A stretch of DNA of 64,000 bases from Hyphomicrobiales bacterium. GTDB lineage: Bacteria > Pseudomonadota > Alphaproteobacteria > Rhizobiales > Beijerinckiaceae. Positions 17,452-25,470 of the stretch are shown piece by piece (position 1 is the stretch's first letter; the number at the start of each line of letters is the position of its first letter). The notes beneath the pieces were generated by a model. It did not search any database, was not told the DNA's origin, and saw only the letters and a list, made by a program, of their open reading frames with translations. The stretch is from contig JAFLCX010000001.1 of the NCBI GenBank assembly GCA_017302635.1, positions 434,001 to 498,000 of the forward strand, in the 5' to 3' direction. Both the position numbers and the translations under genes were made by a program.

Positions 17452-18381
17452 ATGAAACCCGAAACAAGCGGAAGCGAGCGCGACGTGCCCCAGTTCATCC
17501 CCCTGCCCGAGCGCGCGCTGCTGGTTGTCGCAGGGAAGGACGCCGCCCATTTCCTCCACAACCTCGTCACCGCCAATATCGAGACACTCGCTCCTGGCGC
17601 GATGCGCTCGGCAGCTCTGCTGACCCCGCAAGGCAAGATCATCACCGAGATTCTGATCGCCAATGCCGGCGAGGCGGGCGATGCGGAGGGACTGTTCCTG
17701 ATTGATGTGTCGTTCGGCTATGCCGATGATCTTCTGAGCCGCCTCGCGGCCTACAAGCTGCGCGCGGAAGTCACCATCGGCCACGCACCGGAAGGTACAT
17801 CGGTCGCGGTGCTGCTCGATGCGCCGGACTATGCGAGCGAGGATATCTACGCCTTTGACGACCCGCGCCATGCCACACTCGGCAAAAGGTTGGTCGGGCC
17901 TCGCGATATCCTCCAGTCGATCGGCGAGGGCTTCGCGTGCGCCGAACCCGCGGCCTATCACCTGCGCCGTGTGAGCCTTGGCGTGCCGGAAATGGGCAAG
18001 GATTACCCTTCGATCGACGCCTTTCCACATGAGGTCCTGCTCGATCAGCTGGGCGGCGTGGATTTCAGGAAAGGGTGTTATGTCGGGCAGGAGGTTGTGA
18101 GCCGGATGGAGCATCGCGGCTCGGCGCGCACCCGTTCCCTGCCAGTGCGGTTTCTCAACGGGTTCGGCGTTCTGGGTGGCGCAACGGTGCGAGCGGGTGA
18201 GGTCACCCTCGGATCGATCGGCGAGAGCTTCGGCGACCGGGCGATTGCGCGGCTGCGGCTCGACAAGCTCGAAGACGCGCTCCAATCCGGCGCCGAAGTG
18301 GTGGCTGGCGGCGTGCCAATCTCGGCCTCGAAGCCCGATTTCGTGACCTTTGATGTCCCCGGAGTGAGCGCGAGCTCTTGA
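17452..18381 (+). CDS. ygfZ: YgfZ/GcvT-type folate-binding protein
   Basis: 309 residues. FLHNLVTANIETLAPGAMRSAALLTPQGK is the N-terminal folate-binding start and FRKGCYVGQEVVSRMEHRG is the diagnostic KGCYxGQE motif with its conserved Cys. YgfZ uses tetrahydrofolate in the maturation or repair of iron-sulfur enzymes. ATG 17452 gives a normal-length protein. It leads a plus-strand series with an HD hydrolase, a tyrosine phosphatase and an NrtR-like regulator. Confidence 0.9.
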   Translation: MKPETSGSERDVPQFIPLPERALLVVAGKDAAHFLHNLVTANIETLAPGAMRSAALLTPQGKIITEILIANAGEAGDAEGLFLIDVSFGYADDLLSRLAAYKLRAEVTIGHAPEGTSVAVLLDAPDYASEDIYAFDDPRHATLGKRLVGPRDILQSIGEGFACAEPAAYHLRRVSLGVPEMGKDYPSIDAFPHEVLLDQLGGVDFRKGCYVGQEVVSRMEHRGSARTRSLPVRFLNGFGVLGGATVRAGEVTLGSIGESFGDRAIARLRLDKLEDALQSGAEVVAGGVPISASKPDFVTFDVPGVSASS

Positions 18382-18413
18382 AACTGTGAGCCACGCTCGC
18401 GATAAGGCGGGAT

Positions 18414-19046
18414 ATGCCCAGATCCATCGCCCCTCGTCGCTCGCAAGCTCCGGCGCCCCGCGCCTGGCAGCGCATGCTCTCGGGGCGGCGGCTGAACCTG
18501 CTCGACCCCTCGCCGCTTGATATCGAGATTGAGGACATCGCCCACGGCCTCGCCCGCGTCGCGCGCTGGAACGGCCAGACTTTGGGTGCCCACATCTATT
18601 CGGTCGCGCAGCATTCCTTGCTGGTTGATGAGATTGCCGGCGCACTTTCGCCTTCCGTCTCGCTCGTCACCCGCCGCGCGGTCCTGCTGCATGATGCAGC
18701 GGAATATGTGATCGGCGATATGATCTCGCCCTTCAAGGCGGTGATCGGCGGAGCTTATCGCGAGACGGAAGCCCGCATCCTTGATGCCATCCTTCGTCGA
18801 TTCGATCTGCCGGCTCCCATGAGCCGGATCGCGGCTGACCTTGCGAAAAAGGCCGATCGGGCCGCCGCCTACCTTGAGGCCACGCGGCTCGCGGGTTTTT
18901 CGGAGACCGAGGCCCGCCCGATTTTCGGCGAGCCTCCCGCTTTGGGCTCCGGCATTCTGGCGCTGCTCTCGCCCTGGAGCGCCGAGGAAGCCAAAGCCCG
19001 TTTTCTCGCCCGTTTCGCGGAACTCTCCATCGTCACGAAAGCCTGA
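18414..19046 (+). CDS. HD-domain phosphohydrolase (YfbR-like)
   Basis: 210 residues. Metal ligands of an HD domain are visible: His in YSVAQHSLLV, His-Asp in LLHDAAEYVIGD, and a downstream Asp in EARILDAILRRFDLP. The layout resembles YfbR-type 5'-nucleotidases, which cut deoxynucleoside monophosphates. The exact substrate is not known. AAGGCGGG lies just before the ATG. Its stop is 3 bp before the tyrosine phosphatase gene, suggesting a shared transcript. Confidence 0.85.
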   Translation: MPRSIAPRRSQAPAPRAWQRMLSGRRLNLLDPSPLDIEIEDIAHGLARVARWNGQTLGAHIYSVAQHSLLVDEIAGALSPSVSLVTRRAVLLHDAAEYVIGDMISPFKAVIGGAYRETEARILDAILRRFDLPAPMSRIAADLAKKADRAAAYLEATRLAGFSETEARPIFGEPPALGSGILALLSPWSAEEAKARFLARFAELSIVTKA

Positions 19047-19049
19047 TCC

Positions 19050-19580
19050 ATGCCGCGTATCCATGTCTGCTCGCTCGATCGCCTTCACACCACCGTGCGT
19101 CAGACGGGCGCGCGCGACGTGCTGACCGTGATCAAGAACATCGATCAGGTCATCACCCCGCAGGGCGTGGAGGAAGCGCGGCACCTGAAGCTCGATTTCG
19201 CCGATATCTGGCAACCCACAGCCGGCGAGGTGATGGCCAATGCCGATCACGTCGCGGAAATCCTCGGCTTCATCCGCCGCTGGGATCGGGCAAACCCGCT
19301 CGTCGTCCATTGCTATGCCGGTGTCAGCCGTTCAACCGCCAGCGCCTATATCGCAGCCTGTGCGTTGCGGCCCGATACCAGCGAGGCCGAATGGGCCGAA
19401 CGCATCCGGCTTGCCTCCCCCACCGCGACTCCGAATATCCATATCGTCCGTCTAGGCGATTCCATCCTTGAGCGTGGCGGGCGCATGGTCAAAGCCATCG
19501 AACGCATCGGCCGGGGCGAAGATTGTTATGAAGGCGTGCCGTTTGCGCTCGATATCGGCCCGCCGGGGCGCCCTGCATGA
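19050..19580 (+). CDS. protein tyrosine phosphatase-like protein
   Basis: 176 residues. VHCYAGVSRSTASAYIAAC is the HC-x5-R-S/T phosphatase loop, with Cys as nucleophile and Arg for phosphate binding. FADIWQP upstream may supply the general acid Asp. It belongs with the dual-specificity/tyrosine phosphatases, but in this setting the substrate could be a small molecule instead of a protein. The stop overlaps the start of the NrtR-like gene by 4 bp, so the two are translation-coupled. Confidence 0.85.
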   Translation: MPRIHVCSLDRLHTTVRQTGARDVLTVIKNIDQVITPQGVEEARHLKLDFADIWQPTAGEVMANADHVAEILGFIRRWDRANPLVVHCYAGVSRSTASAYIAACALRPDTSEAEWAERIRLASPTATPNIHIVRLGDSILERGGRMVKAIERIGRGEDCYEGVPFALDIGPPGRPA

Positions 19581-20566
19581 AAGCTCCCGGTGGCAGCGCG
19601 CTGGAGATCAATCTCACCGCCGTCATCCTGATGATCGAGCGGGACATGCCGCAGGTCTATGCGTCGGCTTTCGATGTCGCCGGCAGTCCGGGCCTGCCGT
19701 CAGGACCCTTCGAGCCGATGACCCATCGCACGCTTGAGCTTGGGCTGCGCGCCTTCGCCTCCGAGCAGGCGGGCCTCAGCCTCGGATATGTCGAGCAGCT
19801 GTACACCTTCGGGGATCGCGGGCGGCATGCCGACGAGCGGACCCCCGCCGCGCCAGATGACAATCCGCATGTCGTCTCGATCGGTTATCTCGCGCTGACC
19901 CGGATCGAGGGGCGCGAGCGCGCGAAATCGGCCTTGCACAATGTCTACAGTTTCTTCCCGTGGGAGGATTGGCGCGGCGGCCGCCCTGCCATGCTTGATG
20001 CCGACATCGCTCCACGCCTCAGCCAATGGGCCGAAGCCGCGCGTGACGATACCTCCCGTGGTGACAAGCAGGCGCTGACCCGGATGGAGCGTGCGCGCAT
20101 GCTGTTCGGGCTCGAAGGCCGCCCATTCGACGAAGAGAAAGTGCTCGAGCGCTACGAATTGCTCTATGAAGCAGGCCTTGTCGAGGAAGCCGCGCGCGAT
20201 GGCCGCCCGGCAGCGCAGAACTGGTCCGAGCGGCCACGCCTCGGGCGGATGATGCAGTTCGACCATCGCCGCATACTGGCAACGGCTCTCGGCCGGTTGC
20301 GCGGCAAGCTGAAATATCGCCCGCTGGTGTTTGAATTGCTTGAGTCGAGCTTCACGCTCACGGCCCTGCAAACCAAGGTCGAGGCGATTTCCGGCCATCA
20401 TCTGCACAAGCAGAATTTCCGCCGCCTCGTGGAGGGCACCGGGCTCGTGGAAGCCACTGGCGAGCAGATCACCACCGGCGGGCGCCCCGCGGCCTTGTTC
20501 CGGTTCCGCCGCGATGTGTTGCTGGAGCGCCCGGCTCCGGGCCTGCGTTTTGGCGTACGCGCCTGA
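19577..20566 (+). CDS. NrtR-like regulator: degenerate Nudix domain plus winged helix
   Basis: 329 residues. Residues 1 to about 165 have a Nudix fold outline, but the box region reads SGPFEPMTHRTLELGLRAFASEQAGL, lacking the REUXEE metal site, so it should bind rather than cut its ligand. Residues about 225-310 are a winged helix (RRILATALGRLRGKLKYRPLVFELL, HLHKQNFRRLVEGTGLV). This is the plan of NrtR, which senses ADP-ribose-type NAD metabolites and represses NAD synthesis or salvage genes. Alphaproteobacterial versions are often named NAD regulator. The operon partners suggest it controls or responds to nucleotide turnover. Confidence 0.8.
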   Translation: MKAPGGSALEINLTAVILMIERDMPQVYASAFDVAGSPGLPSGPFEPMTHRTLELGLRAFASEQAGLSLGYVEQLYTFGDRGRHADERTPAAPDDNPHVVSIGYLALTRIEGRERAKSALHNVYSFFPWEDWRGGRPAMLDADIAPRLSQWAEAARDDTSRGDKQALTRMERARMLFGLEGRPFDEEKVLERYELLYEAGLVEEAARDGRPAAQNWSERPRLGRMMQFDHRRILATALGRLRGKLKYRPLVFELLESSFTLTALQTKVEAISGHHLHKQNFRRLVEGTGLVEATGEQITTGGRPAALFRFRRDVLLERPAPGLRFGVRA

Positions 20567-20631
20567 ACGGCCTTGGGATAAACCGGGGAAAACGGGTTCA
20601 ATTCAGGCTCCATGTCGTCTAGGTTGCCAGC

Positions 20632-20889
20632 ATGAGCAAAGACAACGCCCCCGACGAGACCGCCATTTCAGCCCTGCCTTTCGAGGAGGCCATGCGCCAG
20701 CTTGAGTCCATCGTCACCGAACTGGAGCGCGGTGACGTCAAGCTCGAAGCCTCGATTGCGCTTTACGAAAAAGGCGAAGCACTGAAGAAGCGCTGCGAGG
20801 CCCTGCTGGCCGAGGCGCAGATGCGCATCGAGAAGATCACCCTCGGCGCAGATGGAAAGCCCTCCGGCAAGGTGCCGCTCGACAACTGA
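20632..20889 (+). CDS. xseB: exodeoxyribonuclease VII small subunit
   Basis: 85 residues. [53 protein letters not shown] is the whole XseB helical hairpin with the conserved LExIVxxLE and SxxLYExG elements. It joins several copies with XseA to form the nuclease that degrades single-stranded DNA in both directions. xseA is not in this window. In many relatives xseB lies directly before dxs; here four genes lie between them. Confidence 0.93.
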   Translation: MSKDNAPDETAISALPFEEAMRQLESIVTELERGDVKLEASIALYEKGEALKKRCEALLAEAQMRIEKITLGADGKPSGKVPLDN

Positions 20890-21026
20890 ATCGGCGATCG
20901 AGCAATATATTTTGCCTGAATTCGATAAATCTTTGCGTTTTTACAATTTTAATTGCCGCGCCTTGTTCTCTTGCGCCGCCTCGCCATCTGGTCTGACATG
21001 TTCTGCGCCAAGCCAGAGAGGCCCTG

Positions 21027-21944
21027 ATGTCGTCCCTCCCTCATGATGATCCGAACCCAGGCGATGCGCGGGCCTGTGCCGCCATCGAACAGGTGATTGT
21101 GCCGCGCGCCCGCGATATCGGCGGGTTCGAAGTGCGGCGCGCCCTGCCCTCCGTGGGCAAGAAGATGGTCGGGCCATTCGTGTTTTTCGATCAGATGGGG
21201 CCGAGCGAATTCCTGCTGGGGCAGGGCCTCGATGTGCGACCGCACCCGCATATCGGGCTCTCGACCGTGACCTACCTCTTCGACGGCTCGATCGTTCATC
21301 GCGACAGTCTCGGGGTCGTGAAGGAAATCACGCCCGGCGCACTGAACCTGATGACGGCCGGGCGCGGTGTCACCCATTCCGAGCGCACGGGCGAAGCCGC
21401 ACGTGCCACCGGCCAGCGGCTTTACGGCATTCAGGCCTGGGCGGCTCTGCCGAAAGGCTTCGAGGAACAGGACCCGGCCTTCATTCATCATCCGGAGGCT
21501 GATCTTCCCCGCGTCGTCGGAGAGGGCAAGCGCGTCCGGCTCATGATGGGTGAAGCTTACGGGCAGCGCTCTCCGGTCGAGTTCCCGCACCCGGCCCTCT
21601 ATGCCGAGGCGATCCTCGCGCCGGGCGCGATCCTCCCGCTCGATCCGGATTATGACGAGCGCGCGATCTACACCGTTTCAGGCGAAATCGACATCGCGGG
21701 CGATGTGTTCGGGCCGGGCCAGCTGCTGATCCTGAAACCCGGCGACCGGATTTCGATCCTCGCGCAGACGAATGCCCGCCTGATGATTTTCGGCGGCGAG
21801 CCAATGGATGGCCCGCGCCATATCTGGTGGAATTTCGTGTCGTCGAGCAAGGAGCGCATCGACCAGGCCAAGGCCGATTGGGCCGCCGGGCGGTTCGACA
21901 GCGTGCCGGGCGAGAGCGAGTTCATTCCGCTGCCCGAGAGATGA
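21027..21944 (+). CDS. pirin family protein
   Basis: 305 residues, a bicupin. The metal-binding cupin segment reads VRPHPHIGLSTVTYLFDGSIVHRDSLG, and LMTAGRGVTHSERT follows. Pirins bind Fe(II); some bacterial members act as quercetin dioxygenases and others as partners of metabolic enzymes, so the role is open. It follows an AT-rich 137-bp gap after xseB that probably holds its promoter. It ends 3 bp from the convergent AhpD-like gene. Confidence 0.92.
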   Translation: MSSLPHDDPNPGDARACAAIEQVIVPRARDIGGFEVRRALPSVGKKMVGPFVFFDQMGPSEFLLGQGLDVRPHPHIGLSTVTYLFDGSIVHRDSLGVVKEITPGALNLMTAGRGVTHSERTGEAARATGQRLYGIQAWAALPKGFEEQDPAFIHHPEADLPRVVGEGKRVRLMMGEAYGQRSPVEFPHPALYAEAILAPGAILPLDPDYDERAIYTVSGEIDIAGDVFGPGQLLILKPGDRISILAQTNARLMIFGGEPMDGPRHIWWNFVSSSKERIDQAKADWAAGRFDSVPGESEFIPLPER

Positions 21945-21947
21945 CTC

Positions 21948-22298
21948 TCAAGCCGCCTTCTGCCCCTCGAACTGCAGGAAGGCCGTCATCGCATCCGCCG
22001 CATACATCAAGGAGGGGCCACCGCCCATCTGCACGGCGACGGCGAGAACTTCGGCCAGTTCCTGCCGGGTGGCGCCCAACTTCACGAGGGCTTCGGCATG
22101 ATAGCCGAGGCAGGCATCGCAACGCGCAGCCACACCGAGAGCCATAGCGATGAATTCCTTGGTTTTCTTGTCGAGAACCCCTTCTTTCATCGCCTCACGG
22201 GTGAGCTGGCTGAAACCGGCCAGCGGCTCGGCGGCATCTTTGCGCAATTCGCGAAGACCGGCGGAGGTGGATTTCGTGATTTCGAGATAGTTTTTCAT
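21948..22298 (-). CDS. carboxymuconolactone decarboxylase / AhpD-like protein
   Basis: 116 residues. The AhpD-type redox motif is present as ARCDACLGYHAEALV (CxxC-x3-H). SLMYAADAMTAFLQF is also typical of small CMD-domain proteins. Members act as peroxidase partners or thiol disulfide reductases. The gene is divergent from the rhodanese gene, with a shared 111-bp upstream region containing an ATTC-N8-GAAT repeat, which suggests joint control and a thiol or sulfur stress theme. Confidence 0.9.
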   Translation of the reverse strand: MKNYLEITKSTSAGLRELRKDAAEPLAGFSQLTREAMKEGVLDKKTKEFIAMALGVAARCDACLGYHAEALVKLGATRQELAEVLAVAVQMGGGPSLMYAADAMTAFLQFEGQKAA

Positions 22299-22333
22299 GG
22301 CAGGTCTCTCCGGTTCCGGTCTTGTCAGGACAA

Positions 22334-22355
22334 CATATTCCTATTATTGAATGCG
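22334..22355. promoter_or_regulatory. inverted repeat between the AhpD-like and rhodanese genes
   Basis: CATATTC (22334-22340) and GAATGCG (22349-22355), 8 bp apart, form an imperfect inverted repeat with perfect ATTC/GAAT core arms, centred in the divergent promoter region. It could be the operator of a dimeric regulator acting on both genes. The regulator is not known. Confidence 0.35.
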
Positions 22356-22409
22356 TATGATGCGGCGGTTGGAATTGCAACCCCCTCCGCCCAACGCGAG
22401 GATGACACC

Positions 22410-22946
22410 ATGCGCGAGATCGATGCTGCAACGGCCATGAACTGGCTCGCGAAAGGCGAAGCGCGTATTTTGGATGTGCGCGAGCCGGCCGAATTCGCAT
22501 CCGAACACATCCGCGGTGCGCAATCCTTGCCGCTCGGGCAGATCGGTTCCGTGCGGATTGCACCTCAAGCTGGCGAGAAGCTTGTGCTGGTCTGTGCCAG
22601 CGGCCGCCGCTCCGGCATGGCCTGTGAACGCCTCGCGGCCGAAGGAATGGAGGTCTATTCGCTGAAAGCAGGGATTTCAGGGTGGAAATCTGCCGGGGGA
22701 TCGGTGGAAACCTCGTCGCGCAAAGTGATTCCACTGGAGCGGCAGGTGCTGCTTGGTGCGGGATTTCTGGTGCTTGCCGGTGTCATTCTCTCGTTGCTGA
22801 CGCACCCTTATTGGATTGCTCTGCCGGCATTCGTCGGGGCCGGGCTGATGTTCGCGGGCCTCACGGGTTTCTGCGGCATGGCTCTCTTGCTGGCGCGGGC
22901 ACCCTGGAACCAGCGCGGAGCGGCCACGCCCGTTTCGAAAAGTTGA
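22410..22946 (+). CDS. rhodanese domain protein with DUF2892 membrane tail (YgaP-like)
   Basis: 178 residues. The rhodanese domain covers residues 1 to about 100 with LDVREPAEFASEHIRGAQSLPLG and the active loop VCASGRRSGMA (Cys persulfide site). Two membrane helices follow (VLLGAGFLVLAGVILSLL and ALPAFVGAGLMFAGLTGF), matching the DUF2892 part of YgaP. It would move sulfane sulfur at the inner membrane. ATG 22410 starts the domain cleanly. Confidence 0.9.
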   Translation: MREIDAATAMNWLAKGEARILDVREPAEFASEHIRGAQSLPLGQIGSVRIAPQAGEKLVLVCASGRRSGMACERLAAEGMEVYSLKAGISGWKSAGGSVETSSRKVIPLERQVLLGAGFLVLAGVILSLLTHPYWIALPAFVGAGLMFAGLTGFCGMALLLARAPWNQRGAATPVSKS

Positions 22947-22967
22947 GTTCTGTCAGCGTCAAACGCG

Positions 22968-22999
22968 TTGCTGATGCGGCCAAAGCGGCTATATAGCCG
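22968..22999 (+). promoter_or_regulatory. candidate dxs promoter overlapping a 14-bp palindrome
   Basis: TTGCTG (22968-22973) and TATATA (22990-22995) are spaced 16 bp, as a housekeeping promoter. The -10 hexamer is the core of a perfect palindrome, CGGCTATATAGCCG (22986-22999), which ends 3 bp before the dxs ATG. A start site about 7 bp after the -10 would fall at or next to the ATG, which fits the absence of a ribosome-binding site and suggests a leaderless or near-leaderless mRNA. Confidence 0.4.
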
Positions 23000-23002
23000 G
23001 GC

Positions 23003-24922
23003 ATGACCCAGCGCCCGGCAACTCCCCTGCTCGACACCGTCGAGTTTCCCTCCGATCTCCGTCGCCTGCCGGAGAGCGATTTGCAGCAGGTGGCCGATGA
23101 ATTGCGTGCCGAAACCATTGATGCTGTTTCGGTTACGGGCGGGCATCTGGGCGCCGGTCTCGGCGTTGTCGAGTTGACGGTCGCCCTGCACCATGTGTTC
23201 AACACGCCCGAAGATCGGCTGATCTGGGACGTGGGCCATCAGGCTTATCCGCACAAGATTCTTACCGGTCGACGCGAGCGCATCCGCACCTTGCGGCAGG
23301 GCGGTGGCCTCTCGGGCTTCACCAAGCGCTCGGAGAGCGAATACGATCCCTTCGGCGCGGCGCATTCCTCGACCTCGATCTCGGCAGGCCTTGGCATGGC
23401 CGTCGCGCGCGATCTCGCGGGCGGCGACAACCATGTGATCGCGGTCATCGGCGATGGCGCGATGTCAGCGGGCATGGCCTACGAAGCCATGAACAACGCC
23501 GGCGCGCTGGGTTCGCGCCTCATCGTGATCCTGAACGACAACGACATGTCGATCGCCCCGCCCGTGGGCGCGATGTCGGCCTATCTGGCACGGCTCGGTT
23601 CGGGCCGCGCCTATCTGAAACTGCGCGATATCGGCAAACAGCTTTCGGCCCAGTTGCCGCGTCGCCTCGACAGCGCCATCACCCGCGCCGTCGAGCATGC
23701 ACGTGGCTATGTGACCGGCGGCACGATGTTCGAGGAACTCGGCTTCTACTATGTCGGGCCGATCGACGGACATAATCTCGACCACCTTCTGCCCGTACTG
23801 AAGAACGTGCGTGACGCCGATATCGGGCCGATCATGGTTCATGTCGTGACCCAGAAAGGGAAGGGTTACGCCCCTGCCGAGGCGAGCGCCGACAAATATC
23901 ACGGTGTTCAGAAGTTCGATGTCATCACCGGCAAGCAGGCGAAGCCGGCTTCGAACGCTCCGAGCTATACCAAGGTTTTCGCGCAGAGCCTGATGGCGGA
24001 AGCCGAGGCAGACGAGAAGATTGTCGCCATCACTGCCGCCATGCCCTCGGGAACAGGGCTCGACCTTTTCGGACAGGCTTTTCCGAAGCGCACCTTCGAT
24101 GTCGGCATCGCCGAACAGCACGCCGTGACTTTCGCCGCCGGCATGGCGACCGAAGGCTACAAGCCGTTCTGCGCCATTTACTCGACCTTCCTCCAGCGCG
24201 GCTACGATCAACTCGTCCATGATGTCGCGATCCAGAACCTGCCCGTGCGTTTCGCACTGGATCGCGCCGGGCTGGTCGGAGCCGATGGCGCGACCCATGC
24301 CGGGGCCTTCGACCTCGCTTATCTCTGCTGCCTGCCCAACATGGTTGTAATGGCGGCTGCAGACGAGGCGGAACTCGTTCACATGGTGCGCACCGCGGCC
24401 GCGCATGAATCCGGACCGATCGCCCTGCGCTATCCGCGCGGCGACGGGCGCGGTGTCGAGATGCCCGAGCGGGGCGAAGTGCTGGAAATTGGCAAGGGGC
24501 GAGTCATCCGCGAAGGAAGCCATGTCGCGCTCCTGTCGCTCGGCACCCGGCTTCAGGAAGCCGAGAAAGCCGCGGATGAGCTGGAAAAACTCGGCCTTTC
24601 CACCACCATCGCCGATGCCCGTTTCGCCAAGCCGCTCGACGAGGCGCTGATCCGCGATCTCGCGCTGAACCACGACATGCTGATCAGCATCGAGGAAGGC
24701 TCGAAGGGCGGTTTCGGCGCGATGGTGCTGCATTTCCTCGCCGAGGAGGGTCTTCTGGATCAGGGCCTTGTTGTGCGCACCCTGACGCTGCCGGATCTCT
24801 ATCAGGATCAGGACAGCCCCTTGAGGCAATATGCCGAGGCCGGTCTAGATGCCGCAGCCATCGTGAAAACCGTGCAGGATATTCTGGCACGGCAGAAGGC
24901 GAGCGCCTCAGCGCGGGCCTGA
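23003..24922 (+). CDS. dxs: 1-deoxy-D-xylulose-5-phosphate synthase
   Basis: 639 residues, full length. Diagnostic parts are [24 protein letters not shown] sequence (here [11 protein letters not shown]), [16 protein letters not shown], the thiamine diphosphate motif [15 protein letters not shown]...[12 protein letters not shown], and FVGPIDGH-like YVGPIDGHN. It condenses pyruvate and glyceraldehyde 3-phosphate, the first step of the MEP isoprenoid pathway. ispE and a polyprenyl synthase lie further along in this window. Confidence 0.97.
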   Translation: MTQRPATPLLDTVEFPSDLRRLPESDLQQVADELRAETIDAVSVTGGHLGAGLGVVELTVALHHVFNTPEDRLIWDVGHQAYPHKILTGRRERIRTLRQGGGLSGFTKRSESEYDPFGAAHSSTSISAGLGMAVARDLAGGDNHVIAVIGDGAMSAGMAYEAMNNAGALGSRLIVILNDNDMSIAPPVGAMSAYLARLGSGRAYLKLRDIGKQLSAQLPRRLDSAITRAVEHARGYVTGGTMFEELGFYYVGPIDGHNLDHLLPVLKNVRDADIGPIMVHVVTQKGKGYAPAEASADKYHGVQKFDVITGKQAKPASNAPSYTKVFAQSLMAEAEADEKIVAITAAMPSGTGLDLFGQAFPKRTFDVGIAEQHAVTFAAGMATEGYKPFCAIYSTFLQRGYDQLVHDVAIQNLPVRFALDRAGLVGADGATHAGAFDLAYLCCLPNMVVMAAADEAELVHMVRTAAAHESGPIALRYPRGDGRGVEMPERGEVLEIGKGRVIREGSHVALLSLGTRLQEAEKAADELEKLGLSTTIADARFAKPLDEALIRDLALNHDMLISIEEGSKGGFGAMVLHFLAEEGLLDQGLVVRTLTLPDLYQDQDSPLRQYAEAGLDAAAIVKTVQDILARQKASASARA

Positions 24923-24940
24923 GCTGGCACTTGCAAAAAT

Positions 24941-24955
24941 GTTCCCTCTATGTTC
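24941..24955 (+). promoter_or_regulatory. LexA (SOS) box, alphaproteobacterial type
   Basis: GTTCCCTCTATGTTC is an exact GTTC-N7-GTTC match, and the flanks (A/T before and TTTTT after) resemble known alphaproteobacterial boxes. It lies 41 bp before the start of the NTF2-like gene at 24997 and after the dxs stop, so it should act on that gene. Confidence 0.65.
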
Positions 24956-24996
24956 TTTTTTCCTCGCAGAACAACGAGTGAGGGAATCGGGGACAC

Positions 24997-25446
24997 ATGC
25001 GCAATCACGAACAGGATCGGGCGGCACTCAGCGCTCTCAACGCGAAGTTCATCCATAATTTCGTGACATGCGATGTGGCATCGCATGATGCGATCATCCA
25101 TCCTCGCTTCGTCTGTCTGTCCTCCTCGGGTTCGGTGCATGGCCGCGCCGAGTATCTGAAGGACTGGGCGACGGATTTTGATCCCGAAGTCATTCTCTAT
25201 TGGGACATGCGCGACGAGCACATCGAGATTTTCGGCGATGTCGCTCTGGTCCGCGCCAACACGAAATGGGTGCGTCGGCTCAATGGCGAGGATGTTACCG
25301 GGATGACCATGTATACCGATACATACTGGTACGAGACGGATCGCTGGCTCTGCGTGCAGGCGCAACTCACGCCGGTTTCACCCCAGAATTTCACGGCCGA
25401 TACGGCCATCGTCTGTCGTTATATCAAGGGCGTGCTCCAGCCTTGA
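24997..25446 (+). CDS. SnoaL/NTF2-like protein, probably SOS-controlled
   Basis: 149 residues with the cone-shaped NTF2 fold outline seen in DUF4440/SnoaL proteins: an N-terminal helix (DRAALSALNAKFIHNFVTCDV), the HDAIIHPRFVCLSSSGSVHGRAEYLKDW segment, and strands ending in WLCVQAQLTPV. Members include small enzymes and binding proteins; none of the visible residues fixes a reaction. GGGGACAC precedes ATG 24997. The LexA-type box at 24941-24955 suggests induction on DNA damage, unusual for this family. Convergent with the superoxide dismutase gene. Confidence 0.8.
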   Translation: MRNHEQDRAALSALNAKFIHNFVTCDVASHDAIIHPRFVCLSSSGSVHGRAEYLKDWATDFDPEVILYWDMRDEHIEIFGDVALVRANTKWVRRLNGEDVTGMTMYTDTYWYETDRWLCVQAQLTPVSPQNFTADTAIVCRYIKGVLQP

Positions 25447-25455
25447 AGCACGCCC
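25428..25455. terminator. hairpin between convergent genes
   Basis: GGGCGTGCT (25428-25436) and AGCACGCCC (25447-25455) form a perfect 9-bp stem with a 10-nt loop that contains the stop codon of the NTF2-like gene. There is no T tract, so it is a weak terminator candidate serving the convergent pair. Confidence 0.5.
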
Positions 25456-25470
25456 TGAATTGCCTTCCGC

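Noticed and set aside
24925..24936. Sigma-54-like TGGCAC...TTGCA before the NTF2-like gene
   Set aside because: The two elements touch each other, whereas sigma-54 promoters need a spacer of about 4-5 bp.
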